A stretch of 64,000 nucleotides of DNA from the NCBI GenBank assembly GCA_910578395.1, contig CAJTPZ010000004.1:1-64000 (forward strand), given 5' to 3'. The notes below the pieces were generated by a model, which did not search any database, was not told the DNA's origin, and was given only the letters and a program-made list of their open reading frames with translations. The stretch comes from an uncultured Muribaculaceae bacterium. Its GTDB lineage: Bacteria; Bacteroidota; Bacteroidia; Bacteroidales; Muribaculaceae. Shown in pieces: positions 55,157-63,857 of this stretch. The number at the start of each line of letters is the position of its first letter. Position 1 is the stretch's first letter. The position numbers and the translations under genes are program-made.

Positions 55157-55528
55157 TCACTTCAGAAAGACAAAATAAACAGCTGCTATCAGGCAGCCGA
55201 ATGCCACAAAATGATTCCAGTGCAATTGCTCTCCGCGAAAAAAGACAACAGAAAAGATCGTGAATATCAAAAGCGTGATAACTTCCTGTATTACCTTTAA
55301 TTGCATCAATATAAACGCACCGCCGTTACCTTGATAGCCCATACGGTTAGCCGGCACTTGGCAGCTGTACTCGGCAAAAGCTATACCCCATGAGATGAGT
55401 ATGACCACTATAAGCGGGGTATTGGTAGTTATAAGTTTTAGCTGCTGGAGTTTCAGATGACCGTACCATGCAAATGTCATGAATATATTTGACACGACAA
55501 GCAGCAGGATCGTATACCATGCATTCAT
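55157..55528 (-). CDS. DMT-type small membrane protein (DUF486)
   Basis: 123-residue inner-membrane protein with four hydrophobic segments (about 3-22, 35-55, 70-95, 100-121). It has the DUF486 family signatures TFAWYGHL, WGIAFAEYSCQVPANRMGY and QLKVIQEVITL. Related to the drug/metabolite transporter superfamily; the transported substrate is unknown. ATG at 55528 is preferred; a GTG at 55540 would overlap the acyltransferase stop. It follows the acyltransferase gene directly. Confidence 0.87.
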   Translation of the reverse strand: MNAWYTILLLVVSNIFMTFAWYGHLKLQQLKLITTNTPLIVVILISWGIAFAEYSCQVPANRMGYQGNGGAFILMQLKVIQEVITLLIFTIFSVVFFRGEQLHWNHFVAFGCLIAAVYFVFLK

Positions 55529-55536
55529 TTTGCAGA

Positions 55537-56385
55537 TCACTTTATATCACGAAGTTTATAAGTCTCATTGCGCAGATACTTACCCAACTCTTCTGGCGTC
55601 GTTCCATGGGCAAGCTGATCTTCGACACTTATGACATCACCGACCGAAATATGCATCTCTTTACCGGTCATACGGAAAACCTCTGCCGGCAGACGGAGCG
55701 AACGGGCCTGCCAGCACGCATGTCCGAGAAAATCAAACCACCATGAATTACGGTTGTGAAAATATATCGGCACAACAGGCACTTTGGCCTTCTTTATGAT
55801 CGACAGAATGGACGGTTGCCAGGGACGGTCATGAAGTTTACCGTGACAGTCGGTCTTGCTTATAGCTCCTGCCGGAAAGAAACCGACCGGTTCCCCGTCT
55901 TTAAGTTGGCGGAGCGCCTGACGGATACCATTTATCGAAACCTGACGCTTGTATGGATCATCACTGGCAAGAGCGTCGACTGCAATAAAATTAGGACGCA
56001 TGGCTGTGATCTGATTCAGAATCATGTTCACCATAACCTTGTATTCCGGGCGTCGCGACGAGATAAGATAAATAAGCGCGATACCATCGAGAGCACCAAG
56101 CGGATGATTGCTAACGGTAATAAATGCTCCTTGAGGCAAATTATCGAGCTGCTCCTCATTATCAATACGCAACTTGATTTTGAACCCGTCCAGAAGTAGA
56201 CGTTTTGCAAACTCCGGCCCCGGAGTGTCACAGAATCTACGATGAATATCGTTTACCTTGTCGATACTGAGGAATCTAAGAAAAAAATTCACAAGTTTCT
56301 CATGACCATCAAGTTTAGGAACAAGCCTTTTTATGTCATCGTAATTGAGCACGTCTGGACGCACTCCACTGTTGGTTTCACTCAT
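55537..56385 (-). CDS. lysophospholipid acyltransferase-family protein (GlsA-like)
   Basis: Membrane-peripheral acyltransferase of 282 residues. The acceptor motif is SNHPLGALDG (near 92, histidine and aspartate), followed by VGFFPAGAIS (near 162) and KAKVPVVPIYFHNRN (near 200). Best resembles the hemolysin-type acyltransferases such as Bacteroides GlsA, which adds the second fatty acid to glycine lipids. No GlsB-type N-acyltransferase gene is adjacent, so this role is only a possibility next to 1-acylglycerophosphate acyltransfer. The ATG at 56385 is used; upstream in-frame codons are not conserved-looking. Confidence 0.83.
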   Translation of the reverse strand: MSETNSGVRPDVLNYDDIKRLVPKLDGHEKLVNFFLRFLSIDKVNDIHRRFCDTPGPEFAKRLLLDGFKIKLRIDNEEQLDNLPQGAFITVSNHPLGALDGIALIYLISSRRPEYKVMVNMILNQITAMRPNFIAVDALASDDPYKRQVSINGIRQALRQLKDGEPVGFFPAGAISKTDCHGKLHDRPWQPSILSIIKKAKVPVVPIYFHNRNSWWFDFLGHACWQARSLRLPAEVFRMTGKEMHISVGDVISVEDQLAHGTTPEELGKYLRNETYKLRDIK

Positions 56386-56406
56386 CAGACCTATATTTAT
56401 TTTCGA

Positions 56407-56414
56407 CAAAATTA
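56407..56414 (-). promoter_or_regulatory. candidate -7 element for the acyltransferase
   Basis: Minus-strand TAATTTTG, 21 bases before the ATG at 56385. The -33 box is not recognisable. Confidence 0.4.
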
Positions 56415-56466
56415 CTAACAAAAAATGACCCATGAGCTATTTTCAACTATAATGTTCTATAACATA

Positions 56467-56496
56467 TTTGACATCCCATGTAAAAGATTATCTTTG
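56467..56496 (+). promoter_or_regulatory. promoter of the plug-domain protein gene
   Basis: TTTG (56467-56470), 18 bases, TATCTTTG (56489-56496), 36 bases before the ATG at 56533; a close match to consensus. Confidence 0.78.
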
Positions 56497-56532
56497 CGTA
56501 GTATACAATTTGCTAATAAAATCGTTTCATAC

Positions 56533-57195
56533 ATGAGAAAAATATTAACCTCAATTATGTTGGCGTTGGCATCAGTGGGTGCCGTATGGGCATCAGAGCC
56601 ATTCAACGGCCTTCTGCTTGACCTTGACGGAAAACCTGTAAAGGGAGCCAAAATATACGTGCACAACCCCAAACAATATGCTAAATCCGACAAACATGGT
56701 AAATTCGGTCTGACAGACGTAAAACCGACCGACACAATCCATGTGATAGTAAAGAAAAAAGTCTACGCCGTACCGGTAAACGGCAGCAAAGGTATGCGCA
56801 TATCAGTAGGTGAGATAACTGCAAAAGGTATCGAAGATCAGGAGCTGGTTAGTGCAGGCATCGGTTATGTAAAAAAAAGAGAGTATCTCGGACCGCGCAG
56901 CGGTGTGACGGGCGAAGAACTTGCCGCAACCGGCGAGTCGGATCTCATCATGGCAATGCGTGGCAAAATTCCCGGACTGCTTGTCCTGCCTGACGGATCT
57001 GTCTCCATACGTGGCAGCGCTTCGTTCAATGCCAACACTCCTCCACTGTGGATTGTCGATGGTTCCCAGTCCACAACACCACCCTCACTTACTGTAATGG
57101 AAGTCGAGAAAGTTGAAGTAATCAAGGACGGTGCGGGATATGGCACACGCGGAGCCAATGGTGTGATTATCGTAACCCTGAAAGGCTCAAAATAA
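56533..57195 (+). CDS. secreted plug-only TonB-receptor-like protein
   Basis: 220-residue exported protein (signal peptide to about residue 19, SVGAVWA). First, a carboxypeptidase-regulatory-like beta domain (about 22-95: LDLDGKPVKGAKIYVHN, KHGKFGLTDV). Then a TonB plug domain as in SusC proteins: SDLIMAMRGKIPGLLV, PPLWIVDGSQST, VEKVEVIKDGAGYGTRGANGVIIVTLKG. It stops exactly where a barrel would begin, with a proper stop codon. It is either a dedicated small protein or a gene remnant; an intact frame, own promoter and good signal peptide favour the former. The neighbouring CotH gene may be related in function. Confidence 0.85.
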   Translation: MRKILTSIMLALASVGAVWASEPFNGLLLDLDGKPVKGAKIYVHNPKQYAKSDKHGKFGLTDVKPTDTIHVIVKKKVYAVPVNGSKGMRISVGEITAKGIEDQELVSAGIGYVKKREYLGPRSGVTGEELAATGESDLIMAMRGKIPGLLVLPDGSVSIRGSASFNANTPPLWIVDGSQSTTPPSLTVMEVEKVEVIKDGAGYGTRGANGVIIVTLKGSK

Positions 57196-57236
57196 GAAAG
57201 CTCTGCAAATTCCATTACCAATCCTCTACATCATCA

Positions 57237-57266
57237 TTGACAAGCACCCCAAAAGTTTTATTTTTG
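57237..57266 (+). promoter_or_regulatory. promoter of the CotH gene, within an inverted repeat
   Basis: TTG (57237-57239), 19 bases, TATTTTTG (57259-57266). The spacer and -7 box lie in the left arm and loop of the inverted repeat at 57243-57280. Confidence 0.6.
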
Positions 57267-57280
57267 ACTTTTGGGGTGCT
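57243..57280. repeat. 13-base inverted repeat upstream of the CotH gene
   Basis: AGCACCCCAAAAG (57243-57255) pairs with CTTTTGGGGTGCT (57268-57280) around a 12-base loop. No T-run follows on the plus strand, so a terminator of the plug gene is possible but not typical; an operator straddling the promoter is the alternative. Confidence 0.8.
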
Positions 57281-57318
57281 GTTTCCAAATGACATCCGAC
57301 AATCAAAACATCACATCA

Positions 57319-59253
57319 ATGAGGTCAATATCCTTCTTTTTCACAATCCTGATGATATCTTTCACTGCCTATGCCGATCAGAAACTTTCAGGCCGTGCCA
57401 TAGGATCACCAGCATGGGATTATGATCTGAACGCAGTGGTGAGCGGAGGTCAGTCAAGAGCGTTTGACAACAATCCAAATACATATTTTGCATCTGAAGA
57501 GAGATCCTACGGATGGGTAGGACTTGATCTCGGACAACCCTATGTAATTACAAAAGTCGGATGGAAACCTCGTAATCACAGCGTCGGACCGGCACGCGTC
57601 AGGCTGGGTGTCTTCCAAGGTGCAAACAAAGCCGATTTTACCGATGCGATTCCTATATACCTCATTACCGAGTCAGGCACTATCGGTGTGATGGACTACG
57701 CCGACGTTAAATGCACTCGCGGGTTCCGCTACGTCCGCTATGTCGGCCCATCCGATTGCCGCTGCAACATTGCCGACCTTGAGTTCCATGGCCATGCCGG
57801 CGTTGGCGATGACTCGTTTCTATGGCAACCAACAAAGTTACCGACTGTATGTATAAACACACTTGATTCCAGAGAGCCTTTCGATAAAGAGACCGAAATA
57901 GCCGGAAGCGTAGTTATTATCGACAACAACAGGATCGATACCGACAAGACAATGACCGTCAGAGAGCGAGGCAATGCAAGCCGGGGGTTCCCCAAAAAAC
58001 CATGGCGTATAAAATTTGACAAAAAAACAACAGTACTTGATTCTCCCGCCGAAGGGAGAAAATGGTCACTGGTCAACAATTATGGTGATAAATCACTGAT
58101 GAGAAACATTATTGCCTTTGAAATTGCTCGGAGAGTCGGCATGGCCTATGTTCCATTCTGTAAACCTGTCGACGTGTTTCTCAATGGAGAGTTCAAAGGA
58201 TGTTACCAGCTTTGCGACAAAATCGACATACGCCCCGGACGTGTGGATATCACGGAAATGAATGCCCTCGAAACAACAGGCGATCCACTCACCGGCGGAT
58301 ATCTCATGGAAATAGACTCCTATGCATCTGGCGCTCAACTCGAATGGTTCACAAGCAATAAAGGTATTCCTGTCACCATCCATTCACCCGACATGGGCAT
58401 CTATCTGCAATACCGGTATATTTCCAGTTACTTCAACGACTTCGAGAAACGCATCTACAGCACATCATTCACAAGTCCCGTATCTGGATACCGCTCGGTA
58501 TTCGACATAGAGTCATTCCTGCAACACTTCATTGTAAATGAACTGGCCGGAAATCCCGACATCTATTGGAGTACCTACATATACAAACAGCGTCTTGATC
58601 CTCTGTTATACACAGGCCCCGTGTGGGATTTTGACCTGGCATTCGACAACGACAAACGCGTCTACTCGATCAACAACATGAACACATTTCTATATCAGGG
58701 AAATATTCTGGCTGCCGGAACAATGCCCAATCTGGCCAAGCGGATTCTTGTTGATGACCGCCAGACAAGAAAAGATCTTAGCCAGATGTGGTCGAGATTG
58801 CGCAACGGAGGAAAGATCACAGCCGAGTCACTAAACGGGTTTGTTGACCGCATGGCAGAGACAATCGGACCGTCAGCTCAACTTAATTTCGCCCGATGGC
58901 CTATACTAAACACTTTAGTGCATGAGAATCCGCGCACACCGGGCTCCTATGAGAATGAAATCACATTTATAAAAAACTACATAACACGACGAGTCGAAAA
59001 ACTCGATGGAGCTTCATTCATGAATCTGGATCCGACTGTATCATCTATCGGAGATATCACCGCCGATGTCGATGCATCCGGAATATCTGTGAATGGCCGC
59101 TGTATAAGCATTGAAGGGACAACGCCATTCCGGGTTGTGTCGGCTGCAGGAGTCACTGTTTACAACGGCACCGGCTCTACTCCTGAACTTTCTCCCGGCA
59201 TCTACATCGTGACACGCAGCGCAGAACCCGCAGTCCGCATACTTGTAAGGTAA
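57319..59253 (+). CDS. secreted CotH-kinase-family protein with discoidin-like domain
   Basis: 644-residue exported protein (signal peptide near 1-20, ILMISFTAYA). An F5/8 type C-like domain (about 28-160: AFDNNPNTYFASEE, GWVGLDLGQPYVITKVG) is followed by the CotH domain (about 185-500). CotH features are RERGNASRGFPKKPWRIKF, YGDKSLMRNIIAFEIARRVG, GGYLMEIDSY (catalytic-type glutamate) and GPVWDFDLAFDN (metal aspartates). CotH proteins are atypical secreted protein kinases. The last 70 residues form a short beta domain (SAAGVTVYNG, LSPGIYIV) like a T9SS sorting domain. The ATG at 57319 starts the signal peptide. Confidence 0.86.
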   Translation: MRSISFFFTILMISFTAYADQKLSGRAIGSPAWDYDLNAVVSGGQSRAFDNNPNTYFASEERSYGWVGLDLGQPYVITKVGWKPRNHSVGPARVRLGVFQGANKADFTDAIPIYLITESGTIGVMDYADVKCTRGFRYVRYVGPSDCRCNIADLEFHGHAGVGDDSFLWQPTKLPTVCINTLDSREPFDKETEIAGSVVIIDNNRIDTDKTMTVRERGNASRGFPKKPWRIKFDKKTTVLDSPAEGRKWSLVNNYGDKSLMRNIIAFEIARRVGMAYVPFCKPVDVFLNGEFKGCYQLCDKIDIRPGRVDITEMNALETTGDPLTGGYLMEIDSYASGAQLEWFTSNKGIPVTIHSPDMGIYLQYRYISSYFNDFEKRIYSTSFTSPVSGYRSVFDIESFLQHFIVNELAGNPDIYWSTYIYKQRLDPLLYTGPVWDFDLAFDNDKRVYSINNMNTFLYQGNILAAGTMPNLAKRILVDDRQTRKDLSQMWSRLRNGGKITAESLNGFVDRMAETIGPSAQLNFARWPILNTLVHENPRTPGSYENEITFIKNYITRRVEKLDGASFMNLDPTVSSIGDITADVDASGISVNGRCISIEGTTPFRVVSAAGVTVYNGTGSTPELSPGIYIVTRSAEPAVRILVR

Positions 59254-59273
59254 ACCCTACGTCAAAAAAAACA

Positions 59274-59318
59274 AAAATCCGTGGATACTGAATAAAACTT
59301 CAGAAATCCACGGATTTT
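59274..59318. terminator. bidirectional terminator, CotH gene versus pgi
   Basis: AAAATCCGTGGAT (59274-59286) pairs with ATCCACGGATTTT (59306-59318), with an inner CTGAA/TTCAG stem. A-tract on one side and T-tract on the other. Confidence 0.85.
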
Positions 59319-59335
59319 ATCTTATTCTGTATTTA

Positions 59336-60655
59336 TCAGATACGCTTTTTTATCTCGGCTGTCTGCTGCTCATAACCCGGCTTCTCCAGGAGAGCGAACA
59401 TATTGCGCTTATAAGCCTCCACTCCAGGCTGATTGAATGGATTGATACAGAGAATATACCCACTGATACCACATGCACGTTCAAAGAAATAGATCAGCTC
59501 GCCAAGGTGCTTTTCGTTAATCGAAGGAATCGTGATACGGATGTTAGGTACACCTCCGTCGACATGCGCTATACGTGTACCAAGCTCTGCCATTTTGTTC
59601 ACTTCATCAACTCTCTTGCCGGCGATATAGTTGAGACCGTCAAGATTATCTTTGTCACTTGGGATTACCACCGTGTTGTCAGAGCATTCTACTGAAAGCA
59701 CAGTCTCGAAGATTGTACGCTCCCCCTCCTGAATCCACTGACCCATAGAGTGAAGATCTGTTGAAAAATCTACAGCAGTCGGGAAAATACCTTTGCCGTC
59801 CTTACCCTCGCTCTCTCCGTAAAGCTGCTTCCACCATTCGGCAAAATAATGGAGTCGGGGATTATAGTTCACAAGGATCTCGATCTTCTTTCCGGCATTG
59901 TAGAGAGCATTGCGGGTCATGGCATAAGTCTGCGCGATATTGTCGGCACCCGGCTTCATCGTAGTCATCTCCATTGCGCGGGCACCCTCGACAAGAGCCT
60001 TGATATCGAAACCGGCAACAGCGATCGGAAGAAGTCCTACAGGTGTAAGCACCGAAAAACGTCCGCCTACATTATCCGGAATGATGTAAGTCTTCCAGCC
60101 TTCTGTATCTGCCATTTTTCGCAATGCGCCTTTCGATGCGTCGGTGACAGCTACGATACGCTTGGAAGCTTCTGCTTTGCCGAGCTTTTTCTCAAGATTC
60201 TCACGGAAAAGACGGAAAGCGATAGCCGGCTCTGTAGTCGTGCCGCTTTTGGAAATCACTATGATACCGTAAGTTTTATCCTTCAGGAAGTTGAGAAGCT
60301 GACTCAGATAGTCCTCGCCGATATTTTGACCGGCAAACACAACCTTGTGAGATGTGGCAAAAGCATCTGAAAGAGCTTCATTCACAGCTTTTGCACCGAG
60401 GAAACTGCCTCCGATACCCACAGCCACAACTACATCGCAATTGTCGGAAAGATTTTTTGCGGTGTTGTTGATGTCTTCGATTTCTGCATCGGTGATCGAG
60501 GAAGGCAAATGTGCCCATCCAAGGAAATCCGAGCCTTCGCCTGTTGCGTTTTCAATCTGATAGATAGCATCTGTTGCAACCTTGTCATAGGCGCTGATCT
60601 GCTCAGGAGTGACTACCCCGGCAAGATTCTTGTTTTCGAGTTTAATGCTGTTCAT
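59336..60655 (-). CDS. pgi: glucose-6-phosphate isomerase, short bacterial type
   Basis: Interconverts glucose 6-phosphate and fructose 6-phosphate. The 439-residue protein matches the short Bacillus-like type. Visible motifs are VVAVGIGGSFLGAKAV (near 77), the phosphate-binding serines in VISKSGTTTEPAIAF (near 135), NVGGRFSVLTPVGLLP (near 195), the catalytic glutamate region WKQLYGESEGKDGKG (near 280) and the C-terminal base region EAYKRNMFALL. It lies 95 bases after ftsZ on the same strand and ends against the CotH gene terminator. Confidence 0.95.
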   Translation of the reverse strand: MNSIKLENKNLAGVVTPEQISAYDKVATDAIYQIENATGEGSDFLGWAHLPSSITDAEIEDINNTAKNLSDNCDVVVAVGIGGSFLGAKAVNEALSDAFATSHKVVFAGQNIGEDYLSQLLNFLKDKTYGIIVISKSGTTTEPAIAFRLFRENLEKKLGKAEASKRIVAVTDASKGALRKMADTEGWKTYIIPDNVGGRFSVLTPVGLLPIAVAGFDIKALVEGARAMEMTTMKPGADNIAQTYAMTRNALYNAGKKIEILVNYNPRLHYFAEWWKQLYGESEGKDGKGIFPTAVDFSTDLHSMGQWIQEGERTIFETVLSVECSDNTVVIPSDKDNLDGLNYIAGKRVDEVNKMAELGTRIAHVDGGVPNIRITIPSINEKHLGELIYFFERACGISGYILCINPFNQPGVEAYKRNMFALLEKPGYEQQTAEIKKRI

Positions 60656-60750
60656 ATATTGTGAATCGTATTGACTTTATAACCATTAGTATGTCACAAA
60701 GGTTTCAGCTAAATAAGCATTTACCTTTCTTTGACACACAACTGATTTTA

Positions 60751-62175
60751 TTAACCGAAGCTTATGATCGTACCGAAATCATCCTGATCGTCAGAAACCA
60801 CCTTTGGGGCATTTTTCTGAGAAGCACGTGTCGATGCCGCCGGAGCGTAAGATACAAAACCGCTATCCGCGTCAGGATCATAGGTCGGTTTTCCCTTACG
60901 TATCGCCTCGGCATGGATCTGGTCGCGATTAAATGCCGGTGTATTCTCCAGAAGTTCCAGCACCATGTCGTCATCCATTTGTTCAGGGGTGAGTATCACA
61001 AAATTCTGTGCATCACGGTGCTGACGCAGTTCCGCTATTTTGGTAGAGCCGTAAGCGTCGCTCAGACGCCGTATATCATCATCCGACAATCCGTACTTAT
61101 TGTTTTCTTCATCATTGGCAGGACCACCGACCTCGAGATTCTGAATACTCTCCGGTGCATATTCTCCCTCTTTGACGAGCTTGGAACGAAATCCGGCCGC
61201 CAGGATCGAGACCTTTACCTTTTCACCCAGACTTTCGTCAAACGACACGCCATAGATGACGTCGAGGCCACGTATTTCCTTGGTGAAAGCCTTGAAATCG
61301 TTGATTTCGCTCATCTTCACCGGATTCTCGGACTTGGGATTATAGTAGAGATTGAAAAGTATGCGCTTTGAAGTATATACATCGCGATCACGCAGCAGCG
61401 GAGAGTGAAGAGCGTCCTGTATAGCCGCACGCACGCGTCCCTCCCCTTCGGCATAACCGGTGGAAATTATAGCGGCACCTCCGTTGCTAAGAGTAGTCGA
61501 CACGTCATTGAAGTCAAGATTCATGTAACCATCCGAAGTAATAAGCTCCGCTATCGAACTGGCTGCATTCGTAAGCGTGTCGTCAGCTTTGGCAAAAGCA
61601 TTCAGGAGATCAAGATCTCCATATTCTTCAGCCAGAATCTCGTTATGTATTATCAGAAGTGCGTCGACATATTTTCCGATCTCGTCGGCACCTTTCAGAG
61701 CCTTCAGGATCTTTGTCTCCCCCTCGAAAAGGAATGGTATTGTGATGATGCCTATAGTCAGGAGTCCGCGCTCTCGGGCTACACGCGCCACTACCGGAGA
61801 TGCTCCGGTACCAGTGCCCCCTCCCATACCGGCAGTGATGAACACCATTCGAGTGTCATCATCAAAAAGTTTGTTGATCTCAGCGACACTTTCCTCTGCG
61901 GCATCACGCGCTACATTAGGAACATTGCCTGCGCCCATGCCTTTGGTCGTCTGAGGACCGAGAAGCAGGCGGGTCGGCACAGGCGACTGATTGAGCTGCT
62001 GACGGTCGGTATTTGCAAGCGCATAGCTCACATGTGCTATTCCCTTCTTGTACATGTGGGAGACAGCATTACATCCGCCGCCGCCTACACCGATCACTTT
62101 TATGATGATTTTTTCAGCCGGTCTTTCGGCCGGATCTGAAAAGTTATGTTCCTGCTCGAGTTCTTCTATAGTCAT
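60751..62175 (-). CDS. ftsZ: cell division protein FtsZ
   Basis: Tubulin-like GTPase that forms the division ring. The 474-residue protein has GVGGGGCNAVSHM (near 30), the tubulin signature GGGTGTGASP (near 118) and the T7-loop DVSTTLSNGGAA (near 225; catalytic aspartate in the preceding NLDFND). The core ends near 330. A variable tail of about 130 residues follows, holding NTPAFNRDQ and ending DDFGTIISFG. I see no canonical C-terminal peptide of the DIPxFLR kind at the extreme end. Follows ftsA by 71 bases. Confidence 0.97.
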   Translation of the reverse strand: MTIEELEQEHNFSDPAERPAEKIIIKVIGVGGGGCNAVSHMYKKGIAHVSYALANTDRQQLNQSPVPTRLLLGPQTTKGMGAGNVPNVARDAAEESVAEINKLFDDDTRMVFITAGMGGGTGTGASPVVARVARERGLLTIGIITIPFLFEGETKILKALKGADEIGKYVDALLIIHNEILAEEYGDLDLLNAFAKADDTLTNAASSIAELITSDGYMNLDFNDVSTTLSNGGAAIISTGYAEGEGRVRAAIQDALHSPLLRDRDVYTSKRILFNLYYNPKSENPVKMSEINDFKAFTKEIRGLDVIYGVSFDESLGEKVKVSILAAGFRSKLVKEGEYAPESIQNLEVGGPANDEENNKYGLSDDDIRRLSDAYGSTKIAELRQHRDAQNFVILTPEQMDDDMVLELLENTPAFNRDQIHAEAIRKGKPTYDPDADSGFVSYAPAASTRASQKNAPKVVSDDQDDFGTIISFG

Positions 62176-62246
62176 TGTAGGTAGGAGAAAGTGGGATAGA
62201 TTGAGGGATAGGATTATATGATCGTGTAACGTGCGGATACCGGAAA

Positions 62247-63794
62247 TCAGTTTTCCTGTTCGTCGTCATCCTCGCTTTCCGAGATTATGTTGACGAGTTT
62301 ATCTTTAAGCGATGTCAGGAAATTTGGCTTCTTATTACCTCGACGAGATCTGCGGTCATCGTATGACTCCTCGTAAGATTCATCTTCATCAGGATCATCT
62401 GTCTCGGCACGGTTAAACTGATTCCAGCTTGGCACCCTCACCTGATCAGCCTCATCACGCATATTGGCACGTGGATCCGGCCTGCGATAAGCACTCTGTT
62501 GCGTATGTTGCGGTTGTGATTGCGTGGTCTGTGATTGCGGTTGTATCTGCTCCGCATCCTGACGATAGGGCTGCGATGCCGGCTGCTGCATCCCGCCTTG
62601 CTGGTAATATCCGGGCTGAGACAGTGGCTGTAGTTGTGGCTTATTGTCAGTAAGGCATTCTGCCGAATTACCCATACGCTGGGCAGTGGTAATAACCGAA
62701 ATAACATCAACCATCTGTCCGGCAAAGATCGAAGGATCACTGAACCGCACAAGACCGGCAGGAGCTGCATCACGCACCTTCATTCCGCTGTCGCGGTGTA
62801 AAAGTTCCTTTATACCGCGCAGCATCGAGGTGCCGCCTGTTATTATAAAGCCTGCCGGAAGATCCTCCGGGCGTATGCGGGCGTAGTTGAACTGCTGGAT
62901 TACATTGGCCACTATCTCACTGGCCCGGGCCTGTACATAATTGTTGATTGTTGTCGTATCAAGTCCGTCGAGGCTGCGCGGTGCCTGATTGTCGGACTCC
63001 CCTGCAAATGCAGTTCCCTGGAAAAGTTTGATCTCCTCCGCACGGTCTTCTGTAAGGCTTAGAGCCGTTGCAAGGTCCCTTGTTATAGCACGGCCGCCAA
63101 TCGGTATTGTGACCAGATAGCGAAGAGAGCGGTCCTTGTATATGGACACTGTAGTTGTCTCGGCGCCAAAATCGACAAGAACACATCCGAGCGAGCGCTC
63201 ATCGGTAGTGAGAACTGTATCGGCCTGAGCGAGAGGGCGCACCACATTACCCATGATCTTCAGCCCGGCACGGTCAAAAGCCCTTTTGATATTTTTCTTG
63301 GAGTCCTTGTTGGCAACCACAAGAGAGAAACGTCCTTTTAGCTCTGTGCCGAACATTCCCACCGGATTACGCTGCCACCGCCCGTCGACACAAAACGCGC
63401 CAGGCGCCACTGACAGTATCTCTTTTTCTGTGATACCGCATGCCTTGGCTTGCTCCATGAGACTTTTGACTATTTCCCGTGTGATTTCAGTCTCTTCACC
63501 CAGCACACGGCTTGTCTCTACCGGATAAGAAGAGAGCGAGCGGCCGCCAAGCGAAACAAATGCTCCGGCGATTTTGAGAGGTGAGACCGTGGCGTGATTT
63601 TCAAGTTTGCGCTTCATTTCAAGGATACGGTTGCCCGTTTCCTCGACATTGAGCACACATCCGTAGCGGACACATCCGACGAGCGGTGCTTCCTCGACGG
63701 CCACTATATTGATGTTCCCCGATTCTTCGACGATGCCGACGGCACCTCTGATATGGGAACTTCCTATCTCAAATGCTACAATATGTAGAGGCAT
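62247..63794 (-). CDS. ftsA: cell division protein FtsA
   Basis: Actin-like ATPase tethering FtsZ to the membrane. The 515-residue protein has phosphate-1 AFEIGSSHIRGAVGI (near 6), the 1C domain (about 85-160), phosphate-2 VLVDFGAETTTVSIY (near 200) and adenosine loop FIITGGTSMLRGI (near 320). Then follows a glutamine/proline-rich linker of about 70 residues (380-450), an acidic stretch, and a likely amphipathic membrane helix FLTSLKDKLVNIISES near the end. The long Q-rich linker is an oddity. Upstream lies ftsQ; the order is the common dcw-cluster order. Confidence 0.96.
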   Translation of the reverse strand: MPLHIVAFEIGSSHIRGAVGIVEESGNINIVAVEEAPLVGCVRYGCVLNVEETGNRILEMKRKLENHATVSPLKIAGAFVSLGGRSLSSYPVETSRVLGEETEITREIVKSLMEQAKACGITEKEILSVAPGAFCVDGRWQRNPVGMFGTELKGRFSLVVANKDSKKNIKRAFDRAGLKIMGNVVRPLAQADTVLTTDERSLGCVLVDFGAETTTVSIYKDRSLRYLVTIPIGGRAITRDLATALSLTEDRAEEIKLFQGTAFAGESDNQAPRSLDGLDTTTINNYVQARASEIVANVIQQFNYARIRPEDLPAGFIITGGTSMLRGIKELLHRDSGMKVRDAAPAGLVRFSDPSIFAGQMVDVISVITTAQRMGNSAECLTDNKPQLQPLSQPGYYQQGGMQQPASQPYRQDAEQIQPQSQTTQSQPQHTQQSAYRRPDPRANMRDEADQVRVPSWNQFNRAETDDPDEDESYEESYDDRRSRRGNKKPNFLTSLKDKLVNIISESEDDDEQEN

Positions 63795-63857
63795 GCAGGA
63801 TTGTGGTGGGTTATATTGGGGTAGTGTGTAATTCTCGTTGCAACGTAGAGTGACTGT

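Noticed and set aside
61405..62139. 244-codon frame antisense to ftsZ
   Set aside because: Complement of strongly conserved ftsZ sequence; no protein-like pattern.
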